From Bin55 sp965116055 (lineage in GTDB: Bacteria > Pseudomonadota > Gammaproteobacteria > Pseudomonadales > Azotimanducaceae): DNA of 64,000 nucleotides. Of the stretch, positions 1 to 8,920 are shown one piece after another. Where the stretch lies: the NCBI GenBank assembly GCA_965116055.1, contig OZ220466.1, positions 124,001 to 188,000 on the forward strand, given 5' to 3'. Made by a program: the position numbers and the translations under genes. The notes below the pieces were generated by a model. The model was not told the origin of the DNA. It saw only the letters and a list, made by a program, of their open reading frames with translations, and made no database searches. Within the stretch, counting starts at the first letter, position 1. Each line of letters opens with the position of its first letter.

Positions 1-69
1 GCCGGCGCGTGCTATGACGGCAATAACTGAAATACGTGCTTTGAGAGAGCGATCGTGACGGTTGACACG

Positions 70-618
70 TTATATTTGCCGCGGAAATCCACGGCTGCGT
101 AATTCTGCCCATTCAAGCTTTAACCACGGGGAGAATTCGCTCGAGTCCTCGGCTAACTTGGCATCAAGCAATTCAGGTGAGATCCAACGCCACGCTTGAA
201 TTTCCGTTTCATTGATGACCGGATTCGTTGCGACGACGCCTACAAATACCGAACACAGTTCATGTTCGCAAAGGTTAGGTTTCCACTCAGCGCGATACTC
301 GAACTTATAGACGAATTCAAGATCCGCGTTCAAACCTAGTTCTTCCCGCACCCGGCGTTGTGCAGCGGCATGCGGTGCTTCATTGAAAAAAGGGTGAGTA
401 CAGCAACTGTTGGACCAGTAACCGCCCCATAGTAGTTTGTCAGATTGGCGCTGTTGCAGCAACAGCCGAAGTTCTTTGTCGAACAAAAAAACCGAGACTG
501 CGCGATGGAGCGCGCCTCTACCCATATGACAGCTTTGCTTGTCGCGCAAACCGATCGGCCGATCGTCAGCATCTACCAACACGAGCAAATCCGTCGGCCG
601 CGATACGATATCCGACAA
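70..618 (-). CDS. idi: isopentenyl-diphosphate delta-isomerase, type I
   Basis: Interconverts isopentenyl and dimethylallyl diphosphate in the cytosol, balancing the two isoprenoid building blocks. The 182 residues equal the E. coli enzyme length. The Nudix-fold protein carries the catalytic cysteine region YWSNSCCTHP (about residues 67-76), metal-ligand histidines near residues 31, 38 and 75, and the acidic EHE triplet at 117-119. The start is a TTG codon at 618; no better upstream codon is seen. It is transcribed divergently from the hydrolase at 694 and has no operon partner in view. Family assignment is firm; the start is the only uncertainty. Confidence 0.95.
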   Translation of the reverse strand: MSDIVSRPTDLLVLVDADDRPIGLRDKQSCHMGRGALHRAVSVFLFDKELRLLLQQRQSDKLLWGGYWSNSCCTHPFFNEAPHAAAQRRVREELGLNADLEFVYKFEYRAEWKPNLCEHELCSVFVGVVATNPVINETEIQAWRWISPELLDAKLAEDSSEFSPWLKLEWAELRSRGFPRQI

Positions 619-693
619 AATGGTCTAACCTAAGCATAATCGCGACGTTAACTATAGCATTTTTACAGACCCCAATACCTTGATTACAAGCCA

Positions 694-1560
694 TTGTCAC
701 GCCAACCAGTAGAGCGTCGCATCGCGCTTAATAACGCAGATCTTTGCTACTTTGATTGGGAGGGATCCGACGCATCGACTGTTTTGCTGCTCCATGCTAC
801 CGGCTTTCATGCCAGGTGCTGGGATAAGACCATTGATGAATTGCCCGACACATGTCGAGTTATTGCATTGGATTTACGCGGACACGGTCGTTCAAGCAAA
901 ATAGGCCCGTTCGGCTGGTTCGATTTCGGCGAAGATGTTGCGGAATTCATCGAGGCATTAGACCTCCAGGATGTAGTCATTGCCGGACATTCCATGGGCG
1001 GTCATTGCGGACTATTCGCCAGTGCGCAAGCCTTCTGCCGAATTAAAGCGCTCGTTCTGGTAGATCCAGTTATCCTAACGCCGGATCAATACCCTAACCA
1101 AGATCAAGCGATGCGCGTAGAAGACCATCCAATTGCGCGACGACGAAACCGATGGCAGTCACCAGATGAAATGTTTGACAATTTCACGTCACGGCAGCCA
1201 TTTTGCCTCTGGCGACCCGAGGTTTTACGCGACTATTGTGACTACGGTCTTCTACGCGTAGCGGATGGCTTCGAGTTGGCTTGTCCACCACACATCGAAG
1301 CTCAAATTTACATGGGTACAGGTCGACGCGATTTATCATACCTGTTCCCCAGAATCACGCAACCCGTCGTTGTCATGCGCGCTCGCCAACAAACTACGCC
1401 ACGGCGACCGATGGACTTTAGTAAATCGCCTACTTGGCCGGGTCTTGCCGGTGCATTACCGAACGCACGGGATCGCAGTCTACCGGAACTTTCGCATTTC
1501 ATACCGATGCAGCGACCAGACTTAGTCGCGGACGAGATTCAAGCATTTCTTGCGAGCTGA
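694..1560 (+). CDS. alpha/beta hydrolase
   Basis: Cytosolic alpha/beta-hydrolase of 288 residues, substrate unknown. The nucleophile elbow GHSMGG puts the catalytic Ser near residue 100, the oxyanion segment LLLHATGFHA lies at about 31-40, the DLRGHGRS motif at 60-67, and the C-terminal LSHFIP supplies the probable catalytic His. Translation starts at TTG (694), just downstream of the divergent idi. It could be an esterase, haloalkane-dehalogenase-like enzyme or epoxide hydrolase; nothing in the neighbourhood decides this. Confidence 0.85.
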   Translation: MSRQPVERRIALNNADLCYFDWEGSDASTVLLLHATGFHARCWDKTIDELPDTCRVIALDLRGHGRSSKIGPFGWFDFGEDVAEFIEALDLQDVVIAGHSMGGHCGLFASAQAFCRIKALVLVDPVILTPDQYPNQDQAMRVEDHPIARRRNRWQSPDEMFDNFTSRQPFCLWRPEVLRDYCDYGLLRVADGFELACPPHIEAQIYMGTGRRDLSYLFPRITQPVVVMRARQQTTPRRPMDFSKSPTWPGLAGALPNARDRSLPELSHFIPMQRPDLVADEIQAFLAS

Positions 1561-1579
1561 TGCTTCGCTATTTCACAGT

Positions 1580-1736
1580 CTAGGAGTCTGCACCGTAGAA
1601 AACTCCCTTAGAGCAGATATAGATAAATATCTTGACATAGTGCCTATAGTTGGGATAAAGAAGCCATATATTAGCGAAATTAAGGCATGTTATCCTACTG
1701 ACTGAATGCAAATCATCCTGCGACGCAGGTTCCTGG
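1580..1736. repeat. MITE-like element with IS1182-type ends
   Basis: A 157 bp non-coding, AT-rich block bounded by CTAG (1580) and CTGG (1733). Its ends are imperfect inverted repeats: GAGTCTGCACCGTAGAAA on the left, and the reverse complement of the right end reads GAACCTGCGTCGCAGGAT. These ends resemble those of the IS1182-family element at 3320-4903, and the right half also resembles 4950-5031. I infer a small non-autonomous derivative mobilised by that family. It sits downstream of the hydrolase and of the convergent MFS gene and interrupts nothing. Confidence 0.6.
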
Positions 1737-1745
1737 ATCGTTTCA

Positions 1746-3008
1746 TCAGGACAAGCGAGATGCTTTTTTAAAACCTGAGAGGTTATCCGATTCTTGAGAG
1801 AACGAAGGCGATCTATATACCCAATAGCCTGAAAAATAACGACCGTACAAAAATAGTCCGATAGAGATAAGTACCCCAGGTAACAGTGCAGTTAACGATC
1901 CGAGCCACTCGACAATATGACCTAATAGAAACGATGCGATGATCGAACTCAACGTGAAGGTGAATAAATAGAAACCGAGGACTTTGGTTCGATGCTCCGG
2001 TGGCGCCATTTCTTGGATCGTACTTCGCACCAAAGTTGACGTAATGCCCATATTGATTCCCCACAACATAACGAACAACATGAACAACCAAGGATTCGGT
2101 TGCAGCCATATGCCTACGATCACAAAAACCCGAAACAACTGCATTGAGATATAGATCTTCCCTGGATTCGTCAACGGCATCAACCAAAACAATGCGATAG
2201 TCGATCCTGTGCTACCCACAGTGAAAGCAATGAACATCATGGTTAGTAATGTATCGTCACCGAACGGCAGCAAGCCACCAGCGTAGTATTCCATCAAGAT
2301 ATACGGCATAACAACCATGTAGCCGCCCGCGTTAAAAATTGCAGACACGAAGTTCATGCCCATCAGGCGCCGGACGATGGATACTTGCAAAATACTTTTG
2401 AATCCGTCAATGACCTTTACCCGTTCTCTTTTCAATGGCGGTAGATCCGGGAGGCCCAGAACCGTCATCGCCGCGCATGCATAAATGCCGCCCAAAATCA
2501 ATAGCACCGCAACGAGACCGAAGCGTTCGAGTTGCGTACCTAAGCTCATCGCCGCGATACCGACCAAAGACGGTACGATAGTTACAAGTGCAATCGAACG
2601 TTGTACGTCAAACTTGGAAACGCGGTTAATCATGCCTTGTTTCGCAGGATCTGCTAGCGATGAAAGCAAAGTCGTACCGGCACCGAATGCGATGACCATC
2701 CATGTACTCAATGTAGCAACACCGAACGTCAACAACAGCGGTACCATCGATACTAATAAAGAGAGCGTGAATAGGTAACGTCGCGCGTCAACCCGATCAC
2801 CGACGAATCCCCCAATCAACAAAATCACCATCGGCGCAGCATTGATCAAGGCTCTGCTTTCGCCATAAACGCTCGCGGACTCCTCAAGCACCCCGACCAA
2901 AATCCAGGTAATCAAGAGTCCTTGGAGACTCATGGCCGCCATGGAGAGACTATTGCTGGTCAAGTACCAGAGAAACGCCGACCGAGGCGGCGTTACAGTA
3001 TCCGACAT
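1746..3008 (-). CDS. MFS transporter
   Basis: Inner-membrane major facilitator superfamily permease, 420 residues, with about twelve hydrophobic segments and the short basic loop typical after TM2 (GDRVDARRYL, about residues 69-78). The overall look matches the MFS_3 group that includes enterobactin-exporter-like proteins, so drug or metabolite efflux is likely; the substrate cannot be read from the sequence. The gene lies on the minus strand downstream of the interrupted luciferase-like gene and may once have been co-transcribed with it (about 47 bp gap). Confidence 0.85.
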   Translation of the reverse strand: MSDTVTPPRSAFLWYLTSNSLSMAAMSLQGLLITWILVGVLEESASVYGESRALINAAPMVILLIGGFVGDRVDARRYLFTLSLLVSMVPLLLTFGVATLSTWMVIAFGAGTTLLSSLADPAKQGMINRVSKFDVQRSIALVTIVPSLVGIAAMSLGTQLERFGLVAVLLILGGIYACAAMTVLGLPDLPPLKRERVKVIDGFKSILQVSIVRRLMGMNFVSAIFNAGGYMVVMPYILMEYYAGGLLPFGDDTLLTMMFIAFTVGSTGSTIALFWLMPLTNPGKIYISMQLFRVFVIVGIWLQPNPWLFMLFVMLWGINMGITSTLVRSTIQEMAPPEHRTKVLGFYLFTFTLSSIIASFLLGHIVEWLGSLTALLPGVLISIGLFLYGRYFSGYWVYRSPSFSQESDNLSGFKKASRLS

Positions 3009-3055
3009 GTAGAGTACTTGGTTAGGCCGGCTTTCCAGGCCACGGTGTGGGCTTG

Positions 3056-3315
3056 CTAGCGGACAACATCAAAATACGCTTGAGCTGCAGCCAGATGCTC
3101 CTCAACAGTCGCGTTCCCAGCGTTATGAGTCGCCACCGCAATGTGGGTACAACCTAAGTCTTCCCACCGTCGATAGTGCGACTGCCACCGCTCAGGATTG
3201 CCACCGCGCACTTGCGCTTGAGCTTGTATGCCGAATGACTCCCATGACAAGCCGGCCGCGGCACGCTCCTGCTTCAGAACCTCAATCATGGCAGCGGATA
3301 CGTCATTAGGGGTGC
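3056..3315 (-). pseudogene. 3' part of luciferase-like monooxygenase gene, cut by IS
   Basis: C-terminal portion of an LLM-class (F420/FMN luciferase-like) oxidoreductase whose first part lies at 5020-5628. Read on the minus strand across the insertion point it gives L-G-T-P-N-D-V-S-A-A then MIEVLKQERAAAGLSWE, continuing exactly from GDGWIPLG of the upstream part. The frame is open to its stop, so the only damage is the inserted DNA. A 77-residue internal ATG product could be made but would lack the flavin/F420-binding barrel. Confidence 0.85.
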
Positions 3316-3319
3316 CTAG
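3316..3319. repeat. CTAG target duplication, left copy
   Basis: CTAG abuts the left end of the inserted DNA; the matching copy is at 5028-5031. The uninterrupted target would read GGTGCCTAGCGGAAT, which restores the host reading frame. This supports a 4 bp target duplication. Confidence 0.7.
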
Positions 3320-4903
3320 GAGCCTGCGCCGTAGAAACTGAATACGGGATAATACACATATAGCGCATGGAGTCTTCGAGATGCCGACGACGTTTCGCCC
3401 GTATTGTCCGGATCAACGTATGTTGTTGCCGCCGGATCTAAAGGATTGGCTGCCGGAGGGTCATTTGGCGCACCATGTCAGCGATCTGGTGGACGGTTTG
3501 GATTTGAGTGCGTTGTATGCGCCGTATGAAGGCGATGGTCGTCGCAAGTCGCCCTACGAACCGCGCATGATGTTGAAGGTGCTGATCTACGGGTATGCGA
3601 CGAGCACGTTTTCCTCCCGCGGTCTGGCGCGCAAGATGGAGGAAGACGTGGCGTATCGGTTCCTGGGGGCGGGGAACTTTCCGAACCATCGGACGATCTG
3701 CGAGTTCCGCCACCGTCATCTGGCGGACTTCAAGCGGCTGTTTGTGGAGGTGGTGCGGTTGGCGTCCGAGTTGGGCGTGGCGAACTTTGGCAAGTTGGCG
3801 ATTGACGGGACCAAGGTGCGTGCGAACGCATCCAAACGGAAGGCGATGAGTTACGCGCGCATGCAGGAGGAAGAACGTCGTTTACAGGCGGAGATCGAGT
3901 TGTTGCTGGAGCAGGCGCAAACCGTTGACGAGGCGGAGGACGAACGTTGGGGTCCGGCGTCTCGGGGCGACGAGTTGCCGGCTGAATTGCGTCGTCGCGA
4001 GGATCGGTTGGACGCGATCCGGGAAGCGAAGGCTCGTCTTGAGGCGCGTGCGCGTGAGGCGGATGAGGCGCGTGGTCGGCAGCCCGGGGACGAAGAGCGC
4101 GACCCGACGCGTGGGCGTGGCAACAAGCGTGCGTATGGGGAGCCGGAGGAGAAGTCGCAGGACAATTTCACCGACCCGGAAAGTCGCATCATGAAGACCT
4201 CGACGGAAGGCTTCCAACAGTGCTACAACGCCCAGGTGGCGGTGGATGGCGAGCACCAGATGATCGTCTCGGCGGAGGTGTCGTCGAATCCTAACGACCA
4301 GGGGCAATTGACCAAGCCGTTGGATGCATTGCAAGCGGTTCATGGCAAGCGTCCGGAGACGGTGCTGGCCGATGCGGGTTATTGCAACGAGGCGGATCTC
4401 GAGGAACTGGAGGCGCGTGGGGTGGACGGCTATGTGGCGTTGGGTCGAGAGGGCCGGCGCCAGGCCGCGGTTGACGCGCGCAAGTATCCGGCGCGGGCAC
4501 GCATGGCAAAAAAGCTGGCGACCAAGGCTGGCCGTGCGCAATATGCTGAGCGTAAATGGCTTGTCGAGGCGCCGATCGGATGGATCAAGCAAGCACTAGG
4601 ATTTCGACGGTTCAGCCTGCGTGGGCTTGACAACGTGCGCGGCGAGTGGGACTTGGTGTGCCTGGCGTTGAATATCAAGCGGATGCGTGGATGTCTTGCA
4701 GCCACATGACCGGGATTGACCTGGATGCGTCGACTATGGGGCTCATCAAGGGCTGATTTTAGGGTCCAAGGCCGATTCAGGCTGCTTTGAGGCGCCGGAT
4801 CACCATGCCCTGGCCTGAAGCCTGACGATGCTCGCACAAAGATGTCGCATGTCTGCGACTCCGGACGATTCACCAAGTCGCATGCTTTCTTACAGCGCAG
4901 GCT
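3320..4903 (+). mobile_element. IS1182-family insertion sequence
   Basis: About 1.58 kb element carrying one transposase. Left end GAGCCTGCGCCGTAGAAA (3320-3337); the reverse complement of the right end (4885-4903) reads GAGCCTGCGCTGTAAGAAA, so the terminal inverted repeats are nearly perfect. CTAG lies immediately outside both ends (3316-3319 and 4904-4907). Base composition is visibly more G-rich than the surroundings. A related 120 bp remnant follows at 4908-5027, so the full insertion in the host gene runs 3320-5027. Confidence 0.85.
3381..4709 (+). CDS. IS1182-family transposase
   Basis: Intact 442-residue DDE transposase. The N-terminal part (about 1-130) has the family pattern PYCPDQRMLLPPDLKDWLPE and FRHRHLADFK. 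Acidic residues lie in LAIDGTKVRANASKRKAMS (about 140-158), VLADAGYCNEADLEEL (about 330-345) and the C-terminal RKWLVEAPIGWIKQALGFRR block. A charged, coiled-coil-like insert lies at about 160-260. The ATG at 3381 lies 61 bp inside the left end. Codon use is strongly G/C-biased against the neighbours, consistent with recent arrival. It looks functional. Confidence 0.93.
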   Translation: MPTTFRPYCPDQRMLLPPDLKDWLPEGHLAHHVSDLVDGLDLSALYAPYEGDGRRKSPYEPRMMLKVLIYGYATSTFSSRGLARKMEEDVAYRFLGAGNFPNHRTICEFRHRHLADFKRLFVEVVRLASELGVANFGKLAIDGTKVRANASKRKAMSYARMQEEERRLQAEIELLLEQAQTVDEAEDERWGPASRGDELPAELRRREDRLDAIREAKARLEARAREADEARGRQPGDEERDPTRGRGNKRAYGEPEEKSQDNFTDPESRIMKTSTEGFQQCYNAQVAVDGEHQMIVSAEVSSNPNDQGQLTKPLDALQAVHGKRPETVLADAGYCNEADLEELEARGVDGYVALGREGRRQAAVDARKYPARARMAKKLATKAGRAQYAERKWLVEAPIGWIKQALGFRRFSLRGLDNVRGEWDLVCLALNIKRMRGCLAAT

Positions 4904-4907
4904 CCTA

Positions 4908-5027
4908 GGGCAAAATTAGTAAAATATATCTTCATATAGATATGATTAAGAAAAAAATCTATATGTAGAACAAACACGATAATACATCCTATTTTCTGAG
5001 TGCCAAATCGTCCTACGGCTCAGGCTC
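4908..5027. repeat. remnant of an IS1182-related MITE
   Basis: A 120 bp AT-rich block between two CTAG tetranucleotides (4904-4907 and 5028-5031). Its right end, read in reverse complement, is GAGCCTGAGCCGTAGGA, a near match to the IS left end. The stretch 4989-5031 aligns with 1693-1736 of the MITE-like block. A matching left end is absent, so it is either a truncated non-autonomous copy into which the IS jumped or a leftover from an earlier transposition. Confidence 0.55.
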
Positions 5028-5628
5028 CTAGCGGAATCCAGCCGTCGCCCAAGCGAGCGCAACGTTTTAACAAGGCAGGCGCACCCCCACCGAACCAAAT
5101 GGGAATCGGTTGGTCCGGCCGCGGCAAGATACTTGCTTGTGTTACAGTATGAAAGCGACCCGAGTATGAGAACGCATCGTTCGTCCAGAGTTGGCGCATC
5201 AGGTCGACCTGCTCCGCTTGTCGACTGCCACGTGCGGCGAACGGTACGTCCAAGGCTTCGTATTCAACCTCATTCCAACCCGTACCAATCCCGAGCCTGA
5301 AACGATGATTGGACAGAATGGCAAGTTCCGCAGCTTGTTTCGCAACGAGTGCGGTTTGTCGCTGCGGCAGAATCAGCACCGCCGTTGCGAACTCAATGCG
5401 TTCCGTCACGGCTGCCATAAATGCGAACACCGTGAACGGTTCGTGAAACGCGATGTCCTTGTCGTATGGCCCGGACCAACCACCAGGACGATTGGGGTCC
5501 GCACCTAACACGTGATCGTAAATAAGCATGTGATCCGCACCTAGTGCCTCTGCACCTTGGGCGTAGGCTTTAATCGCACCCGTGTCCGTACCAATCTCGT
5601 GATGAGGAAAAACCATGCCAACTTTCAT
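5020..5628 (-). pseudogene. 5' part of LLM-class (luciferase-like) oxidoreductase gene
   Basis: N-terminal 200 residues of a TIM-barrel flavin- or F420-dependent monooxygenase-like protein: MKVGMVFPHHEIGTD start, FATAVLILPQRQ strand region and RFRLGIGTGWNEVEYEALDV, the classic LLM signature. The frame runs into the inserted element and stops three codons later (L-G-A-stop). The remaining C-terminus is at 3056-3315. The protein as encoded lacks the end of the barrel and is probably inactive. Its substrate is unknown; the family is often found with catabolic genes. Confidence 0.85.
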
Positions 5629-5735
5629 ATGAGCCTTTTATATGGGGAGAGCAGAAGCGCAATCTTACAGAGCGGTGACCTGCGCGTTGTCATTGCTGCC
5701 AACTACTTGAAATTCCTATAATCTCGTCCCTTAAG

Positions 5736-5753
5736 TCCGCCTTTTGAGGCGGA
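5736..5753 (+). promoter_or_regulatory. hairpin in ileS leader
   Basis: TCCGCCT-TTTG-AGGCGGA forms a 7 bp stem with a four-base loop followed by TTTGCTT, 35 bp before the ileS ATG. It could be a weak terminator of an upstream transcript or an attenuator-like element; no leader peptide or T-box features are visible. Confidence 0.4.
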
Positions 5754-5788
5754 TTTGCTTATTCTCAGCGCCTAACCCTCTCCTCCTC

Positions 5789-8700
5789 ATGTCTGATCGT
5801 ACGAATCGTTCCGAACCATTCTCGTTTCCCGAGATGGAACGCAAGATTCTGACTTTTTGGGCGGATCACGACACATTTCAAAAATCGCTTGATCAATCAA
5901 AGGATTTCGAGCCTTATACCTTCTACGACGGACCGCCGTTTGCGACGGGTTTGCCGCATCACGGCAACCTTCTAGCGTCGGTCATTAAAGATGTTGTGCC
6001 TCGATATTGGACAATGCAAGGTCGGTACGTGTCAAGACGCTTTGGCTGGGACTGCCACGGGTTGCCGGTCGAGCACGAAATCGATAAAAAACTGGGTATG
6101 TCTGCGCGCGAAGCATTGGCGCAACTGGGTGTAGCCGGCTACAACGACGAATGCCGCGCCATTGTCGATCGCTATACCCAGGAATGGCAGTCAATTATCG
6201 GTCGTCTCGGTCGTTGGGTCGATTTCAACGATCAGTACAAAACCATGGATGTCTGGTTCATGGAGTCCGTCTGGTGGGTCGTCAAGCAACTGTGGGACAA
6301 AGGCTTGATCTATCAAGGCAGCAAAGTCATGCCTGTCTCCACCGCCCTTGAGACGCCGCTTTCCAACTTCGAAGCAACCAGTAATTTCAAGGATGTACAA
6401 GACCCTGCAGTCACCGTGCTATTCAAGCTCATTGGCGAGGATGCGTATATAGCTGCATGGACTACCACGCCGTGGACCTTACCTTCAAACCTGGCGTTAT
6501 GCGTCGGCAACGATATTCAATATGTGCTCGTTCAAGATACGCAATCCAAAAAAAAGTTCTATCTTGCCGAAGAACGTCTTGAGGCGTATCGTGAACATCA
6601 CTCCCTTGAGCTCATTGGGCGAGTCCAAGGTCGTGATCTTGTGGGTCGTACTTACGAACCGTTATTTCCCTATTTCGCAGATAAAACTAACCAAGGCGCG
6701 TTCGTCATTCTTGCTGATGCCTACGTATCGACTGAGGAAGGTACGGGTATCGTCCATCAAGCGCCTGCATTCGGCGAAGATGACCAACGCATCGCCCAGG
6801 CCCACGGTTTAACAACCCTCGTTTGCCCTGTTTCAATGAGTGGCGTATTTACGGCAGAAGTATCGGATTTTGCCGGCCAGTACGTTAAAGACGCTGACCG
6901 CCATATCATTCGTTGGCTGCGCGATCGCGATGCCTTGTTCGAACATACCACGATCCAGCACAACTATCCCTATTGCTACCGCTCCGAGACCCCGCTCATA
7001 TACCGCGCGGTACCTTCCTGGTTCGTCAATATCACCGCGTTCAAAGATCGGCTCATAGCAGCGAATCAGCGCGTGCAATGGGTGCCGGAACACATCCGCG
7101 ACGGTCGTTTCGGGCACTGGCTCGAGAATGCGCGCGACTGGGCTATATCGCGCAATCGCGTCTGGGGCACACCACTTCCCATCTGGGAAAACAAAACTAC
7201 CGGCAATTTCGTATGCATCGGCTCGCGCGAGGATTTGCACCGCTACACCGGAGTGAAGCCAGACGATTTGCATCGGGAACACGTAGACGAGCTCACGTTT
7301 TCAGTTGATGGCGAAGAAGGTGAATATCAACGCGTCAGCGAAGTGCTGGACTGCTGGTTCGAATCGGGGTCAATGCCTTACGCCCAACAGCACTACCCAT
7401 TTGAAGATGCTCAACGCTTTGAACGTAGTTTTCCAGCCGACTTCATCGCGGAAGGACTGGATCAAACCCGCGGCTGGTTCTACACACTGATGGCGCTTTC
7501 CAGTGCGCTCTTCGACCAGCCGGCTTTTAAGCATGTGATCGTCAACGGCATGGTGCTTGCCGAAGATGGTCGCAAGATGTCCAAGCACCTCAAAAACTAC
7601 ACCGATCCTCTTGCATTGATGGACCGCTACGGCGCCGATGCATTGCGCCTCTACATGATCAACTCCGGATTGACACGCGCGGAGGAACAACGGTTCGTCG
7701 ACGCTGGAGTCGAAGCCATCGTGCGTCGAGCGTTATTGCCGTGGTACAACGCGTTTTCGTTTTTCAAGCTCTACGCCGACATTGACGGTTGGACTTTCAA
7801 GCAATATACCGAAGATCTCGACAACATTCTCGACCGCTGGCTGCTGTCGAAATTGCAGACGCTCAAGATGAGCATCAGCCGCGAAATGGAGGCCTACCGC
7901 CTATACGGCGTTGTACCTCAATTGTTCGAGTTCATCGAAGAATTGAATAACGGTTACATTCGCCTCAACCGCGCCCGCTGTTGGGCCAACGGTTTAGGGG
8001 CGGATAAATGCAAGGTCTATTCGACGCTATATAGAGTGTTGCTTGAGCTCACGCAAGCGATGGCGCCTTGTGCACCGTTCATGGCGGAATATCTATACCG
8101 CGAGCTCCGGCAATTCGATGAACCCCACCTCCCCGAATCCGTACACCTGTGTCGCTATCCAGTTGCCGATACGAGCTTGTTGCACCCTGATCTAGAAACC
8201 GCCGTCGCTCGCATGCATCAGGTGATCCTGCTGGGGCGACGCCAACGCGAAGCACGAAAAATCAATCTTCGCGTGCCCTTGCCTCAATTAACCATCATTC
8301 ATCGCGATAAAACGTTACTAGCCGGATTGCAGGAACTTGAGTCGTACATCGTGACCGAACTCAACGTCAAGCAGGTGTGTTACGAAAGCGACGAAACACC
8401 CTTCATCAAGCAATACGCGAAGCCGAATTTTCCTGTGCTGGGCAAACGCTTAGGCAAACGCATGAAAGCAATGCAACGGCTTATTGACGAGCTCGACACC
8501 GATGCTTTGGATAAACTCCAAACGACCGGCTCGCTAGAACTGGACGGCGAACGCTTTACGAAAGACGAAATTCAGGTATTTCGCGAGGCGATTGACGGCA
8601 CCGATGTTGTTACAGACCGCCTGATCGCGATTCGACTCGATACGACTGTCAACGAGGAGCTTGCGCTTGAAGGTCTGGCACGCGAACTCGTCCACCGCAT

Positions 8701-8920
8701 TCAGCTAGCGCGGAAAGCGAAGCAGTTCCAAGTTACCGATCGTATCGATCTATTCGTTGATGGTACGACAAACGTCTTGCGCGCCTTCAATCAACATTTG
8801 GATTACATCGCGCGCGAGACATTGATCGCAAACGTCAAAAACCAGCGCACCGATGCGTTCGTCGAAGAATTGGATGGAGAACAGTTCTGCTTCGATCTTG
8901 CGCGGCGCGAAGCCGCTTAA
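5789..8920 (+). CDS. ileS: isoleucyl-tRNA synthetase, eukaryote-like (IleRS2) type
   Basis: Charges tRNA-Ile in the cytosol. I chose ATG 5789 (MSDRTNRSEP) because it fits the family start; an ATG at 5744 would add 15 unlikely residues. The 1043 residues exceed the roughly 940 of E. coli-type IleRS and match the longer eukaryote-like clade associated with mupirocin resistance. Catalytic Rossmann domain: FYDGPPFATGLP then HHGN at 57-60 in place of the HIGH signature. KMSKH is near residue 595. The CP1 editing domain lies between, an anticodon-binding domain follows from about 690, and a long C-terminal region ends the protein. The changed HIGH motif is discussed as a finding. Confidence 0.95.
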   Translation: MSDRTNRSEPFSFPEMERKILTFWADHDTFQKSLDQSKDFEPYTFYDGPPFATGLPHHGNLLASVIKDVVPRYWTMQGRYVSRRFGWDCHGLPVEHEIDKKLGMSAREALAQLGVAGYNDECRAIVDRYTQEWQSIIGRLGRWVDFNDQYKTMDVWFMESVWWVVKQLWDKGLIYQGSKVMPVSTALETPLSNFEATSNFKDVQDPAVTVLFKLIGEDAYIAAWTTTPWTLPSNLALCVGNDIQYVLVQDTQSKKKFYLAEERLEAYREHHSLELIGRVQGRDLVGRTYEPLFPYFADKTNQGAFVILADAYVSTEEGTGIVHQAPAFGEDDQRIAQAHGLTTLVCPVSMSGVFTAEVSDFAGQYVKDADRHIIRWLRDRDALFEHTTIQHNYPYCYRSETPLIYRAVPSWFVNITAFKDRLIAANQRVQWVPEHIRDGRFGHWLENARDWAISRNRVWGTPLPIWENKTTGNFVCIGSREDLHRYTGVKPDDLHREHVDELTFSVDGEEGEYQRVSEVLDCWFESGSMPYAQQHYPFEDAQRFERSFPADFIAEGLDQTRGWFYTLMALSSALFDQPAFKHVIVNGMVLAEDGRKMSKHLKNYTDPLALMDRYGADALRLYMINSGLTRAEEQRFVDAGVEAIVRRALLPWYNAFSFFKLYADIDGWTFKQYTEDLDNILDRWLLSKLQTLKMSISREMEAYRLYGVVPQLFEFIEELNNGYIRLNRARCWANGLGADKCKVYSTLYRVLLELTQAMAPCAPFMAEYLYRELRQFDEPHLPESVHLCRYPVADTSLLHPDLETAVARMHQVILLGRRQREARKINLRVPLPQLTIIHRDKTLLAGLQELESYIVTELNVKQVCYESDETPFIKQYAKPNFPVLGKRLGKRMKAMQRLIDELDTDALDKLQTTGSLELDGERFTKDEIQVFREAIDGTDVVTDRLIAIRLDTTVNEELALEGLARELVHRIQLARKAKQFQVTDRIDLFVDGTTNVLRAFNQHLDYIARETLIANVKNQRTDAFVEELDGEQFCFDLARREAA

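Noticed and set aside
3882..4592. Long minus-strand open frame inside the IS1182 transposase
   Set aside because: It is antisense to a clear transposase, and its Arg/Leu-rich composition is what a GC-biased gene gives on the opposite strand.
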